Shown here piece by piece: positions 30,008 through 38,444 of a stretch of DNA of 64,000 nt. Source of the stretch: Methanococcus maripaludis (lineage in GTDB: Archaea > AGJL01 > Methanococci > Methanococcales > Methanococcaceae); contig NZ_JACDUL010000001.1 of NCBI RefSeq assembly GCF_013760955.1, forward strand, positions 438,340 to 502,339, read 5' to 3'. The notes below the pieces were generated by a model, which did not search any database, was not told the DNA's origin, and worked only from the letters and a program-made list of their open reading frames with translations. Position 1 is the stretch's first letter. Each line of letters opens with the position of its first letter. Made by a program: the position numbers and the translations under genes.

Positions 30008-30081
30008 GCCAAGGTAGTTCAGCCTGGGAGAACGCTGGACTGAAGATCCAGTTGTCGGGTGTTCGAATCACCCCCTTGGCA
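30008..30081 (+). tRNA. tRNA-Phe (GAA)
   Basis: 74 bases. Acceptor GCCAAGG/CCUUGGC, anticodon GAA in loop CUGAAGA on stem CUGGA/UCCAG, T-loop UUCGAAU, discriminator A. CCA is not encoded. It lies alone on this strand, divergent from the five-tRNA cluster. Confidence 0.95.
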
Positions 30082-30189
30082 CGTTTTTATTTTGGGAGTA
30101 TTAATTTATTAATTTAGATATACTGTTTTATGTGTTATTTTTTAATAATAAGATGCTATTATTTTATTGTAATATAAACTGGTGGATTC

Positions 30190-31362
30190 ATGAAGATTAT
30201 AGGAAGCATGGGTAAAAAAACGGAAAACTTAAAAATTGATGCTAAAAAATCATTTTTGAAGCGTGTTGCAAAAAACGTGAAAGTTTCAGAAGGAGAAAGA
30301 GCTGTTGAAGATATATTACGATGCATATATAGAAAACAGCCAATTTCAACGAAAAAAATAGGTCAGTATGTAAAACTGCCACTCCCAATCGTATCTAAAG
30401 TTAGATCAATTCTTGAAAGAGAATCCTTATTAAAAAGGGACGATAAAGGGGCACTATTCTCAAAAGAAGGTGTCGATTTTGTTGAAAGGGAACTTGGACT
30501 TAAACTTAAATCTGACCTGAAATGTCCAGTATGTAATGGAAGAAACATTGTATTTGATGAAAAATTTGAAAAAATCTTGAAAAAACAAAAAAACTATGCT
30601 AAATTAAGACCGCAAGTAAACACGATGATCGATCAGTCTTTTGCAACACCTGAAACTGCAACTGCAAGAGCTGCGATAATGGCTGATCGGGGAGATTTAG
30701 AAGGAAAAAGAGTTTTATTTGTTGGTGATGATGATCTAGCATCAATCTCAACTGCAATGACTGGACTTTGCAGTGAAGTTGTTGTTTTGGATATCGATGA
30801 TAGACTTTTAAAATTAATTTCAGAAGTTTCTAAAAAAGAGAATTTAAACATTAAAACTGTAAAATGGGACTTTAAAAACGAACTTCCAAGTGAATTTGTA
30901 AACAAATTTGACACCATATTTACTGATCCACCATATACCCTAAACGGCGCGGTACTTTTCATGTCCAGAGGTATCGAAGCACTCGGAGATAACGGTATAT
31001 TGTATCTTGCATTCTCTCACAAGCCTGTAGAGGAATACATTGAACTGCAAAAATCAATCAACAATATGAACTTTTTAATTTACGAATTAATTCCCGGATT
31101 TAACTTCTATGAAGGAACAGAAATTATTGGAAACACCACATTTCTGGCAAGACTCGTTGGAAAAAATTTGAAAAAGATAGAAGTTAATTCTGAAAAAATA
31201 TACACGGGAGAATTAAAACCAACTTTAAGATACTACCAGTGCATGAACTGCAAAAAAATCCACGAAGTTGGAGATAAAATAAAAAGAATAGAAGAGTTAA
31301 CCTGTGAATGTGGTGGAAAGAAATTTTCGATGGTTAAACGATCGAAAGTAAAACAGAACTAA
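30190..31362 (+). CDS. bpsA: Branched-chain polyamine synthase BpsA-like (DUF43)
   Basis: 390 residues from ATG 30190, GGTGG upstream. Residues about 30-95 are a winged-helix-like region (QPISTKKIGQYVKLPLPIVSKV). CPVCNGR follows. The core, residues about 165-300, is an aminopropyltransferase-like Rossmann domain with VLFVGDDDLASISTAM (GDDD motif), VVLDIDDRLL and FDTIFTDPPYTLNGA. A C-terminal zinc ribbon has CMNCKKIHE and CECGG. This is the DUF43/BpsA family that adds aminopropyl groups from decarboxylated SAM to spermidine to make N4-branched polyamines. Family is sure; the product in this organism is not shown. Confidence 0.9.
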   Translation: MKIIGSMGKKTENLKIDAKKSFLKRVAKNVKVSEGERAVEDILRCIYRKQPISTKKIGQYVKLPLPIVSKVRSILERESLLKRDDKGALFSKEGVDFVERELGLKLKSDLKCPVCNGRNIVFDEKFEKILKKQKNYAKLRPQVNTMIDQSFATPETATARAAIMADRGDLEGKRVLFVGDDDLASISTAMTGLCSEVVVLDIDDRLLKLISEVSKKENLNIKTVKWDFKNELPSEFVNKFDTIFTDPPYTLNGAVLFMSRGIEALGDNGILYLAFSHKPVEEYIELQKSINNMNFLIYELIPGFNFYEGTEIIGNTTFLARLVGKNLKKIEVNSEKIYTGELKPTLRYYQCMNCKKIHEVGDKIKRIEELTCECGGKKFSMVKRSKVKQN

Positions 31363-31415
31363 CTAATATACTTAAAAATAAAAATTTTAAATTTTTTTAA
31401 AATAAAAAAAGAGAA

Positions 31416-31802
31416 TTATTCTGTTAATAAAACAGCGTTTACAACACCATCTTGTCCAGGTCTTGAGGTAACTTTTGCTTTACCCATTTCTGTTTCGATG
31501 ATTGCGCCTTTTGTCATAACGTTTCTTCTGATGTAGTGTTTGTTTGCTTTGTTGTCGAGAACTTTTGTTACAGCAACTTTTTTACAAACTTTGTTTGCTT
31601 GATCAAAGACGTTTGCGTAGTTTGTTTTTTCCAACTTAACTTTTAAGTTTGCGCCCCTGCATCTTACAATTTTTCTTTTGATTCTGTCTGAAATTTGTGT
31701 TTCTGCTGCAGGTCTTCCCATTTCTCTTTTATGTTTCTTTGCAGCTCTCCAGACTTTAGCTCCTGTTGAGAGCCTTCTGCTTGCTCCTTGCCAAATTGCC
31801 AT
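31416..31802 (-). CDS. rps8e: Ribosomal protein S8e
   Basis: 128 residues, MAIWQGASRRLSTGAKVWRA at the start, RRNVMTKGAIIETEMGKAKV near the end. It is the short archaeal form of S8e, a small-subunit ribosomal protein shared with eukaryotes. The protein is very basic. It lies alone with its own upstream region of 160 bases towards pyrB. Confidence 0.97.
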   Translation of the reverse strand: MAIWQGASRRLSTGAKVWRAAKKHKREMGRPAAETQISDRIKRKIVRCRGANLKVKLEKTNYANVFDQANKVCKKVAVTKVLDNKANKHYIRRNVMTKGAIIETEMGKAKVTSRPGQDGVVNAVLLTE

Positions 31803-31962
31803 GATTACACCTTATTCTCGTTTATTTTTTTAAAAAAATCGAAGTTTTTCCGTATATCTAATAAATTTTTTGAGAGAGTATGCGAGTATAATATGTGATT
31901 GCTATAATACTATAAAAAATTAACTGCATTTCAAAATAGGTTAAATAAGTATAATAGTTTGA

Positions 31963-32895
<933 letters not shown>

Positions 32896-32955
32896 TTATA
32901 AATTAAATATATATAAAATTATGGTGCAACATATATATGCAGACGAGGTGTATTA

Positions 32956-33318
32956 ATGGAACCTGTTCAAATTATCGGGATTATTGTTGGCTTTATTGTT
33001 ATTTTAAAAATTACAGTACAGGCTAAAAAAAGTGCGATTTCACCATTTACTGCACTAACCTGGATTTTCGGATGGATTTTTGTAATGTTTATGGTAAGTT
33101 TTCCAAATTTCCTTGGGAAAATTGCACATGTTCTTGGAATCGGAAGAGGTATTGATTTTTTAGTTTACTTTGGAATCATAATCCTGTTTTTCTTAGTTTA
33201 CAAATCATATTTAAGGGCAGAACACCTTGAAAGAGAAATTACTACGATTGTTTCAGAAATTGCAATTAATGAAAGATACAATAAAAAAACAAAAGGTGAA
33301 AATGATGGAAAACTATGA
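32956..33318 (+). CDS. DUF2304 membrane protein
   Basis: 120 residues, GGTGT before the ATG. Three membrane helices are visible: IIGIIVGFIVILKITVQA, a middle one ending WIFVMFMVSFPNFLG, and GIDFLVYFGIIILFFLVYKSY, followed by a charged helix (RAEHLEREITTIVSEIAINE). This fits DUF2304, small membrane proteins often found near glycosyltransferases. A 65-residue gene overlaps its 3' end by 14 bases. Confidence 0.82.
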   Translation: MEPVQIIGIIVGFIVILKITVQAKKSAISPFTALTWIFGWIFVMFMVSFPNFLGKIAHVLGIGRGIDFLVYFGIIILFFLVYKSYLRAEHLEREITTIVSEIAINERYNKKTKGENDGKL

Positions 33319-33502
33319 ATTAGTAATGGAAACTGCGCCTTATGTTCAGAATATGGAATATATAAGAGAATTAATTGAAGAATCAGCCGATATAAAAGAA
33401 TTAAAAATAAAATTAGTTGAATTAATAAATAATGAACAGAACGTTCCAAAAAAGACGGATTTGAAAATTTTAATGGAAAAAATAGAAGAATTAGGCCTTT
33501 AA
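33305..33502 (+). CDS. Small acidic helical protein, unknown
   Basis: 65 residues from ATG 33305, 5 bases after GGTGA inside the end of the DUF2304 gene, so the two are translationally coupled. The sequence is acidic and helical: YVQNMEYIRELIEESADIKE and KTDLKILMEKIEELG. No family is recognised. Its last 4 bases overlap the end of cbiF on the other strand. It may bind the cytoplasmic tail of the DUF2304 protein (inference). Confidence 0.7.
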   Translation: MENYELVMETAPYVQNMEYIRELIEESADIKELKIKLVELINNEQNVPKKTDLKILMEKIEELGL

Positions 33503-34263
33503 TTTTTAGGCTTTCTAAATTCGTGTTCAAAATCTTTGTCGTAAAGTTTTGAATAATCATAATTAGTTGGATTTGTTACATTTCCAACAATTATAAGGGC
33601 TGTTTTTGTAATTCCTTCGCCTTTTACTTTTTCAGAGATATCGTTCAATGTTCCCCTGATTTTTTTCTCATCAGGCCATGATGCATGATATACTACTGAA
33701 ACTGCGGTATCTTCAGGGTAACCGCCTTCGATTAACTCACTGCATACCTTTTCAATCATTCCTGTTCCAAGATAAATTGCCATTGTAGCGTTGTGTTTTG
33801 CGAGTGCGATTAAACTTTCTTTTGCAGGTTTTGGAGTTCTTCCTTCAGGTCGTGTAATTATTACTGTTTGTGAGACATCTGGAAGTGTCAGTTCTGATTT
33901 TAAAGTTGCAGCAGCTGCAAAAAGCGATGTAACTCCGGGAATGATATTTACATCAATTTCATATTTTTCCAATTCATCAATCTGCTCTTTTATTGCACCG
34001 TAGAGTGCAGGGTCTCCAGTATGAACCCTTACAACCGTTAAACCGTTATTGATTCCGTTTACTGCAACGTCAATTACTTCATCAAGTGTCATCGTTGCAC
34101 TGTTGTAGATTTTTGCGCCTTTTTTATTGTATTCCAAAACTTCAGGATTAACAAGGGAACCTGCGTAAATTAAGATATCTGCACTTTCGATCGCGTTTTT
34201 TCCCTTTATCGTGATTAATTCCTTGTCTCCAGGGCCCGCTCCAACAATAATCATCTTTTTCAT
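33499..34263 (-). CDS. cbiF: Cobalt-precorrin-4 C11-methyltransferase
   Basis: 254 residues from the second of two adjacent ATG codons, 4 bases after GGTGA. The start MKKMIIVGAGPGDKELIT is the nucleotide-like SAM loop of the tetrapyrrole methylases; DILIYAGSLV, VRVHTGDPALYGAIKEQ and PGVTSLFAAAA are typical of CbiF/CobM. It methylates C11 of cobalt-precorrin-4 in the anaerobic cobamide pathway, needed for the methyltransferase MtrA. It lies just downstream of the aconitase X gene, 22 bases away. Confidence 0.95.
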   Translation of the reverse strand: MKKMIIVGAGPGDKELITIKGKNAIESADILIYAGSLVNPEVLEYNKKGAKIYNSATMTLDEVIDVAVNGINNGLTVVRVHTGDPALYGAIKEQIDELEKYEIDVNIIPGVTSLFAAAATLKSELTLPDVSQTVIITRPEGRTPKPAKESLIALAKHNATMAIYLGTGMIEKVCSELIEGGYPEDTAVSVVYHASWPDEKKIRGTLNDISEKVKGEGITKTALIIVGNVTNPTNYDYSKLYDKDFEHEFRKPKN

Positions 34264-34284
34264 CATTTCACCGATTTATTAAAA

Positions 34285-35490
34285 TTATTCAGTTGCTTTT
34301 TTCAAAATTTCATAAGTTGTTCCATATATCACGTTGCTTTTACAGAAACCGGGTAAATATGTTGCAGCCTTTCCAGAATTCGTTGCAACATTTTTGTAGC
34401 CCATATCTTCAATTGGGGCTACAACCATGCACGTGTCGACAACTACTTTTCCGCCAGCGTCTTCGATAATTTTTGTGTATCCCATCCTGTCAGCAATCGA
34501 TTTCATGTGAATTGATGTGCATACCCAGACTTCTGCATTGAATTTAGCATTTTCTGCCTTAACAAACTCTGCAACTTCTTTGATTTCGTCGAGACTGCAG
34601 TGTGGGCATCCGATACAGATTAAATCTGGTTTTTCCGAAGTTTTGAAGTTTTCGTACTCTTTTTCAAAATCATCTTTTCCAATAACGACTTTTTCAAGGT
34701 TTCCAGTTTCCAGTCCCTTTTTTGCTTCTGGGGTTATTCCTTCAACGTGGTAGAGTGCAACACCGCCACTTGCTGCAAGTGCTGCTCCAAGTGATTTTAA
34801 ATAATCATTTTTAATTGATTCGCAATTTTTAAATTTAAAGTATGGAATTCCGTTTTTTACAATTCTTCCGGTAATTCTTCCCAAAATTCCGTAAAATGAA
34901 CTCGAATCCTCAAGTTCCATGTCAACTTCAAACACTTGCGTTGGAAGCCTGTTTTCAGTTAAATGGTACCCATAACATGGCGTTTTTCCAATAATTGCTG
35001 CTGCTAACGCAGAAGGTCCGCCTTCCCTGTTTGTTCTTGCACCAATTACAGAATTTACGTAAGCTACAGCAGATGATTCTGCCCATGCAACGTGTGAACC
35101 AAAAATTGGAACATTTCCAGTTAAATACGGTGTACAGGTACAGCTTATTTCAATTTCCATTCTTTTAAAACAATTAATTATTTCAAGTTGCTTTTTCGCA
35201 AAATCTTTTGGAAATTTAAGTTCATCGTATCTTATCAAATCCATTCCAGCAGGATTTAACGTTGTTGGAACAGATACCTTTAAACCCTGATCTGCAAGAT
35301 CTTTTAAAAATTCCAGTCCTTTTTCACCGATAGTTTTATACGAAACACCGGAAACTTGTGCAGAAGATATATCTACTAATTTTTCTGCTCCGTAAATATC
35401 CCCTAAAGATACAAGTAAGTTCATGCAGGTTTCTAGGGCTTCCCCGTATTCTCCGGCATATAATTTTTCCTCTTCTCTCGTCAGATGCAT
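34285..35490 (-). CDS. Phosphomevalonate dehydratase large subunit (aconitase X, DUF521)
   Basis: 401 residues from ATG 35490, 5 bases after GGTGA. The family marks are MHLTREEEKLYAGEYG, ISSAQVSGVSYKTIG, CTCTPYLTGNVPIFGSHVAWAESSA (split here as CTCTPYL and GSHVAWAESSAV), and GARTNREGGPSAL. Cys for a [4Fe-4S] cluster are in CTCTPY, IGCPHCS and VDTCMVVA. In archaea this protein is the large subunit of phosphomevalonate dehydratase, which makes trans-anhydromevalonate 5-phosphate in the modified mevalonate pathway. The small subunit is not in the window. It ends 22 bases before cbiF. Confidence 0.9.
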   Translation of the reverse strand: MHLTREEEKLYAGEYGEALETCMNLLVSLGDIYGAEKLVDISSAQVSGVSYKTIGEKGLEFLKDLADQGLKVSVPTTLNPAGMDLIRYDELKFPKDFAKKQLEIINCFKRMEIEISCTCTPYLTGNVPIFGSHVAWAESSAVAYVNSVIGARTNREGGPSALAAAIIGKTPCYGYHLTENRLPTQVFEVDMELEDSSSFYGILGRITGRIVKNGIPYFKFKNCESIKNDYLKSLGAALAASGGVALYHVEGITPEAKKGLETGNLEKVVIGKDDFEKEYENFKTSEKPDLICIGCPHCSLDEIKEVAEFVKAENAKFNAEVWVCTSIHMKSIADRMGYTKIIEDAGGKVVVDTCMVVAPIEDMGYKNVATNSGKAATYLPGFCKSNVIYGTTYEILKKATE

Positions 35491-35567
35491 AATTTTCACC
35501 TTTTACCTTACTAATTATGGAGTCCCAAAATATAAAAATAATGGAGATAGTTTTAACTCGTGAAAAA

Positions 35568-36437
35568 ATGGAAATAACTGCAACACCGATAAGAACAAGA
35601 TATATCGATAGAAACGAAGACTTTGTATCAGAATCCATCAATTCTTTAAAAAATGAAATTGAAAACGGATTTGAAATAAAAAACGGGGATTTTTTAGTAG
35701 TCAGTGAAAAATTTATCGCTACAAGTGAGGATAATTTTGTTGATGAAAGTTTGGCAGACCCGAAATTCTGGGCATATTTTACATACTACCTATCAAAATA
35801 CGGCTGGGGATATGTTTTAGGCCCGCTTTTAGGTACCAGAGGAGATAGGGTTAAAAATTTAAGAAAAATGCCAAAAAAGGAAACATTGAAACACAAACAG
35901 GTTGTAATCGAAAATGTAGGATTAATATACGCACTAAAACCTGCGTCAGAAGGCGGAATTGATTTAACAAACGTTCCTGGAACTTATGCATCCCTCCTTC
36001 CAGAAAACCCTGAAAATTCTGCAAAAAAACTCCATAAACAAATAAAAGAAGACTTAAATCTGGATTTAACTGTCATGGTAATTGACACAGATGCAACGTA
36101 CAGATTTTTTAATTGCTATGTAACTGCACTTCCAATTGCAATTGATGGAATAATTTCAAAAATAGGTGTTTTTGGATATATTTTGGGGAAATTTGGAAAA
36201 ATACTAAATCAGGGAGGACTATGTGGCGCAACCCCGCTTGCAATTTCAGGAAACGAAAATTACAAAAAATACCCCTTAAAAACGATTCTATATATTGCAA
36301 ACCTTTCGGATACTTCTCAGGTCCCATATACTAAATCAATACACGATTTGATGAAAAAATACAATACCTTTGAAATAACCGTTGATGTTTTAAAAGAGAT
36401 GGAACACAGCCCGTTAGTTATTGTAAAATGCGAATAA
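35568..36437 (+). CDS. Coenzyme F420-0:L-glutamate ligase (CofE)-like protein
   Basis: 289 residues from ATG 35568, which follows GTGA by 4 bases; upstream in-frame ATGs at 35517 and 35541 have no ribosome site. The start ITATPIRTRYIDRNEDF, then GDFLVVSEKFIATSED, match the CofE family N-terminal half, and TVMVIDTDATYRFFN resembles the metal-binding DTD segment. It is longer than CofE (about 250 residues) and may be a paralogue with another substrate, adding glutamate or a similar group to a cofactor. It diverges from the phosphomevalonate dehydratase gene. Confidence 0.78.
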   Translation: MEITATPIRTRYIDRNEDFVSESINSLKNEIENGFEIKNGDFLVVSEKFIATSEDNFVDESLADPKFWAYFTYYLSKYGWGYVLGPLLGTRGDRVKNLRKMPKKETLKHKQVVIENVGLIYALKPASEGGIDLTNVPGTYASLLPENPENSAKKLHKQIKEDLNLDLTVMVIDTDATYRFFNCYVTALPIAIDGIISKIGVFGYILGKFGKILNQGGLCGATPLAISGNENYKKYPLKTILYIANLSDTSQVPYTKSIHDLMKKYNTFEITVDVLKEMEHSPLVIVKCE

Positions 36438-36460
36438 TTTAAAAAAGTAAAAAAATATTA

Positions 36461-38140
36461 TTATCGTTTTGGTTCGTTTATTGCAGATTCTATTAATGAT
36501 TGGATCATCAAATCATGCGATAATTTGTAAATATCAAACTCATTTTTATTTTCCACGTCTAAAAGTTCCAAAAGATCGCCTGAAAGCGAAGTTTCAATAC
36601 ATTTGCTTTTATCCAAAATATATACCTGTTTTCCATCTTCAAGTTCTACTTCGGTGCATTCTGACTTCAATGCCACAATTACAGGCGGTTCCTCAATTTC
36701 GGGCCTTTCTAATTTTATATCCGTAAAATCTGGATCATTTGAAGATACTTTCTCTTTTATCGAGTAACAAAGATCATTTATGTATTCCTGATTCCACGTC
36801 CTTCTTAAGTTAATTAATTCTCGTTCAAGACTTGAAAGAAATTCTTTTGGATATTCTTCAATTACTTCCCTTAAAAACTCCATATTATATTTTGCCTTGT
36901 CTGCAGCCTTTAAAATTATTTCGAGGTTCTTTCTCTCGATGTAGCCGGATTTTACCATTGCAATCGTTGCTTCTTTTGAGAGTTCTTCGTCTGAAAGTTT
37001 CAACCTTACATTATTAATATATCTGTTAATGTACTTTTGATCGTATTTTCCAAGATTGCCCACAATTCGAAGAGCCTGCTTTGAAATGTATTTATCAGGA
37101 TTATTCATCAACACACAGACTTTTTTATAGTGTCTTGTAGTAACTTTCGGGCTGTATTTTGATAAATTGTAAAGAAGCGTGATTGAAGGATAAATTACGT
37201 CCAAATCTTCGTCCAATAATGGATTTATGTTTAAATTTTCAAATTTAAGTGGTTCTGTGTAGCTTAATTTATTCAGTGCCAGAAGCGAATATATCTTAGT
37301 GTATTTATCGGGAGAACTTGTAAATTCAAAAAGGGTATCGAGTGCATTTTTTAAGTATTCCGGATATTTTTCAGAGTATTTCCATATCGAATAAATTGAA
37401 CTTCGTCTGATTTCTAAATCATCGCTTTTTAACGAATCTATCAATATTTTAGAAGTATTTTCATCGAGTTCGTAATCTTTAATATCCCCTAAAATCTTGA
37501 TTACTTTTGACTTCAGTGCAGAATCGTTTGAATCTAAACAGGACAATACATCATTTTGGCAGCATTTTATCAGATCAGGGTTAATTTCCCCGATATTTTT
37601 TATTAAATCCATTAAAATTGCTTTTGAAGTTATTTTTTCGCGTAATATTTCAAATAAATCAATTTTTTCTTCGCATTTTGAATTTAACATTATTTTTGAA
37701 ACTGCGTATGCTGTTGCGCAAATTACATCAATGTTTGAATCATCAAAACATTTTTTCAAATTTTCCATGTACTGTTTAATATTATCATAACATATGAGCC
37801 CAAAATCTCCAAAAAATAAAACTGCATTTTTTCGAATTCTCCAGTCAGGATTTTCCAATAATTCTGCAATTTTTGGGACTAATGGCAAAACTTCAGAAGG
37901 GCTCGCCTTTGAGACCATTGAAAGTGAATTTAATGCCGCCCATTTTATTTTAAAGTCACCATTTAGTGCTTTTTCATAACTGGGAATAAAATATTTTATA
38001 GATTCCCCATTTTCAAATGCGTATTTTCCAGCAGCAAGAACATCTTGAAAATTTGAAAAATCAAAACTTGTCATTCCTTTTTTATTTGCACTATTTTTCT
38101 GATTTAAATGGTATTCCGTTGATTTAAAAGATCCTATCAT
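36461..38140 (-). CDS. HEAT-repeat protein, 559 residues
   Basis: The chain is helical with clear HEAT repeats between residues about 55 and 430, for example NPDWRIRKNAVLFFGDFGLI, SDDLEIRRSSIYSIWKYSEK and NPDKYISKQALRIVGNLGKY. Residues about 450-559 are less regular and end in an acidic segment with DLLELLDVENKNEFDIYKL. No signal peptide or catalytic motif is seen. It is the third large HEAT protein of the window but is more regular and shorter than the tandem pair at 22.5-28.7 kb. It lies upstream of, and divergent from, the archaellum operon. Confidence 0.85.
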   Translation of the reverse strand: MIGSFKSTEYHLNQKNSANKKGMTSFDFSNFQDVLAAGKYAFENGESIKYFIPSYEKALNGDFKIKWAALNSLSMVSKASPSEVLPLVPKIAELLENPDWRIRKNAVLFFGDFGLICYDNIKQYMENLKKCFDDSNIDVICATAYAVSKIMLNSKCEEKIDLFEILREKITSKAILMDLIKNIGEINPDLIKCCQNDVLSCLDSNDSALKSKVIKILGDIKDYELDENTSKILIDSLKSDDLEIRRSSIYSIWKYSEKYPEYLKNALDTLFEFTSSPDKYTKIYSLLALNKLSYTEPLKFENLNINPLLDEDLDVIYPSITLLYNLSKYSPKVTTRHYKKVCVLMNNPDKYISKQALRIVGNLGKYDQKYINRYINNVRLKLSDEELSKEATIAMVKSGYIERKNLEIILKAADKAKYNMEFLREVIEEYPKEFLSSLERELINLRRTWNQEYINDLCYSIKEKVSSNDPDFTDIKLERPEIEEPPVIVALKSECTEVELEDGKQVYILDKSKCIETSLSGDLLELLDVENKNEFDIYKLSHDLMIQSLIESAINEPKR

Positions 38141-38444
38141 AATATCACGCTTTTAATAGTAATATTATTATGAATAGAATTGATTATATTCGTTTTTTGC
38201 ATGTGTTTGTGTAGGTTAACAGTTTTTCACCAAATTTACCTACATAAGTACATACATAATTACATACAACATCAAATACAGCATTATATGCCAAAACAAG
38301 TGCAAAAAAGGTATATATTATAAAAAAACGACATATTTCTTCGGGAATATCCCCAAGAGAGATACATTATCTCAAGGATTCAGAACTAAAATTTCCATTG
38401 GGAAATGCCTAAATAGCCATTTCTTGAACTTTGGAGGTTCAAAT
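38141..38444 (+). promoter_or_regulatory. Archaellum operon promoter with four TACATA activator boxes and structured leader
   Basis: TACATA occurs four times, at 38241, 38249, 38253 and 38261, upstream of a TATA box TATATATT at 38312-38319. This matches the EarA activator sites described for the fla operon of M. maripaludis. The likely leader, about 38340-38444, contains stems at 38339-38357 (CTT-GGG/CCC-AAG), 38359-38373 (GAGATA/TATCTC, loop CAT), 38392-38405 (TTTCC/GGAAA) and 38402-38423 (GAAATG/CATTTC); the last two are mutually exclusive. A final stem, 38424-38442, holds the ribosome site. Confidence 0.75.
38424..38442 (+). promoter_or_regulatory. Hairpin containing the flaB1 ribosome binding site
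   Basis: TTGAAC (38424-38429) and GTTCAA (38437-38442) form a 6-bp stem with the 7-base loop TTTGGAG. The ribosome site GGAGGT (38433-38438) runs from the loop into the 3' arm, 2 bases before the ATG. The same architecture, with a different stem sequence, precedes the next two flagellin genes. Confidence 0.6.

Noticed and set aside
33198-33560. 120-codon leftward open frame opposite the DUF2304 and small helical genes
   Set aside because: Antisense to two genes with good ribosome sites; hydrophobic low-complexity product.
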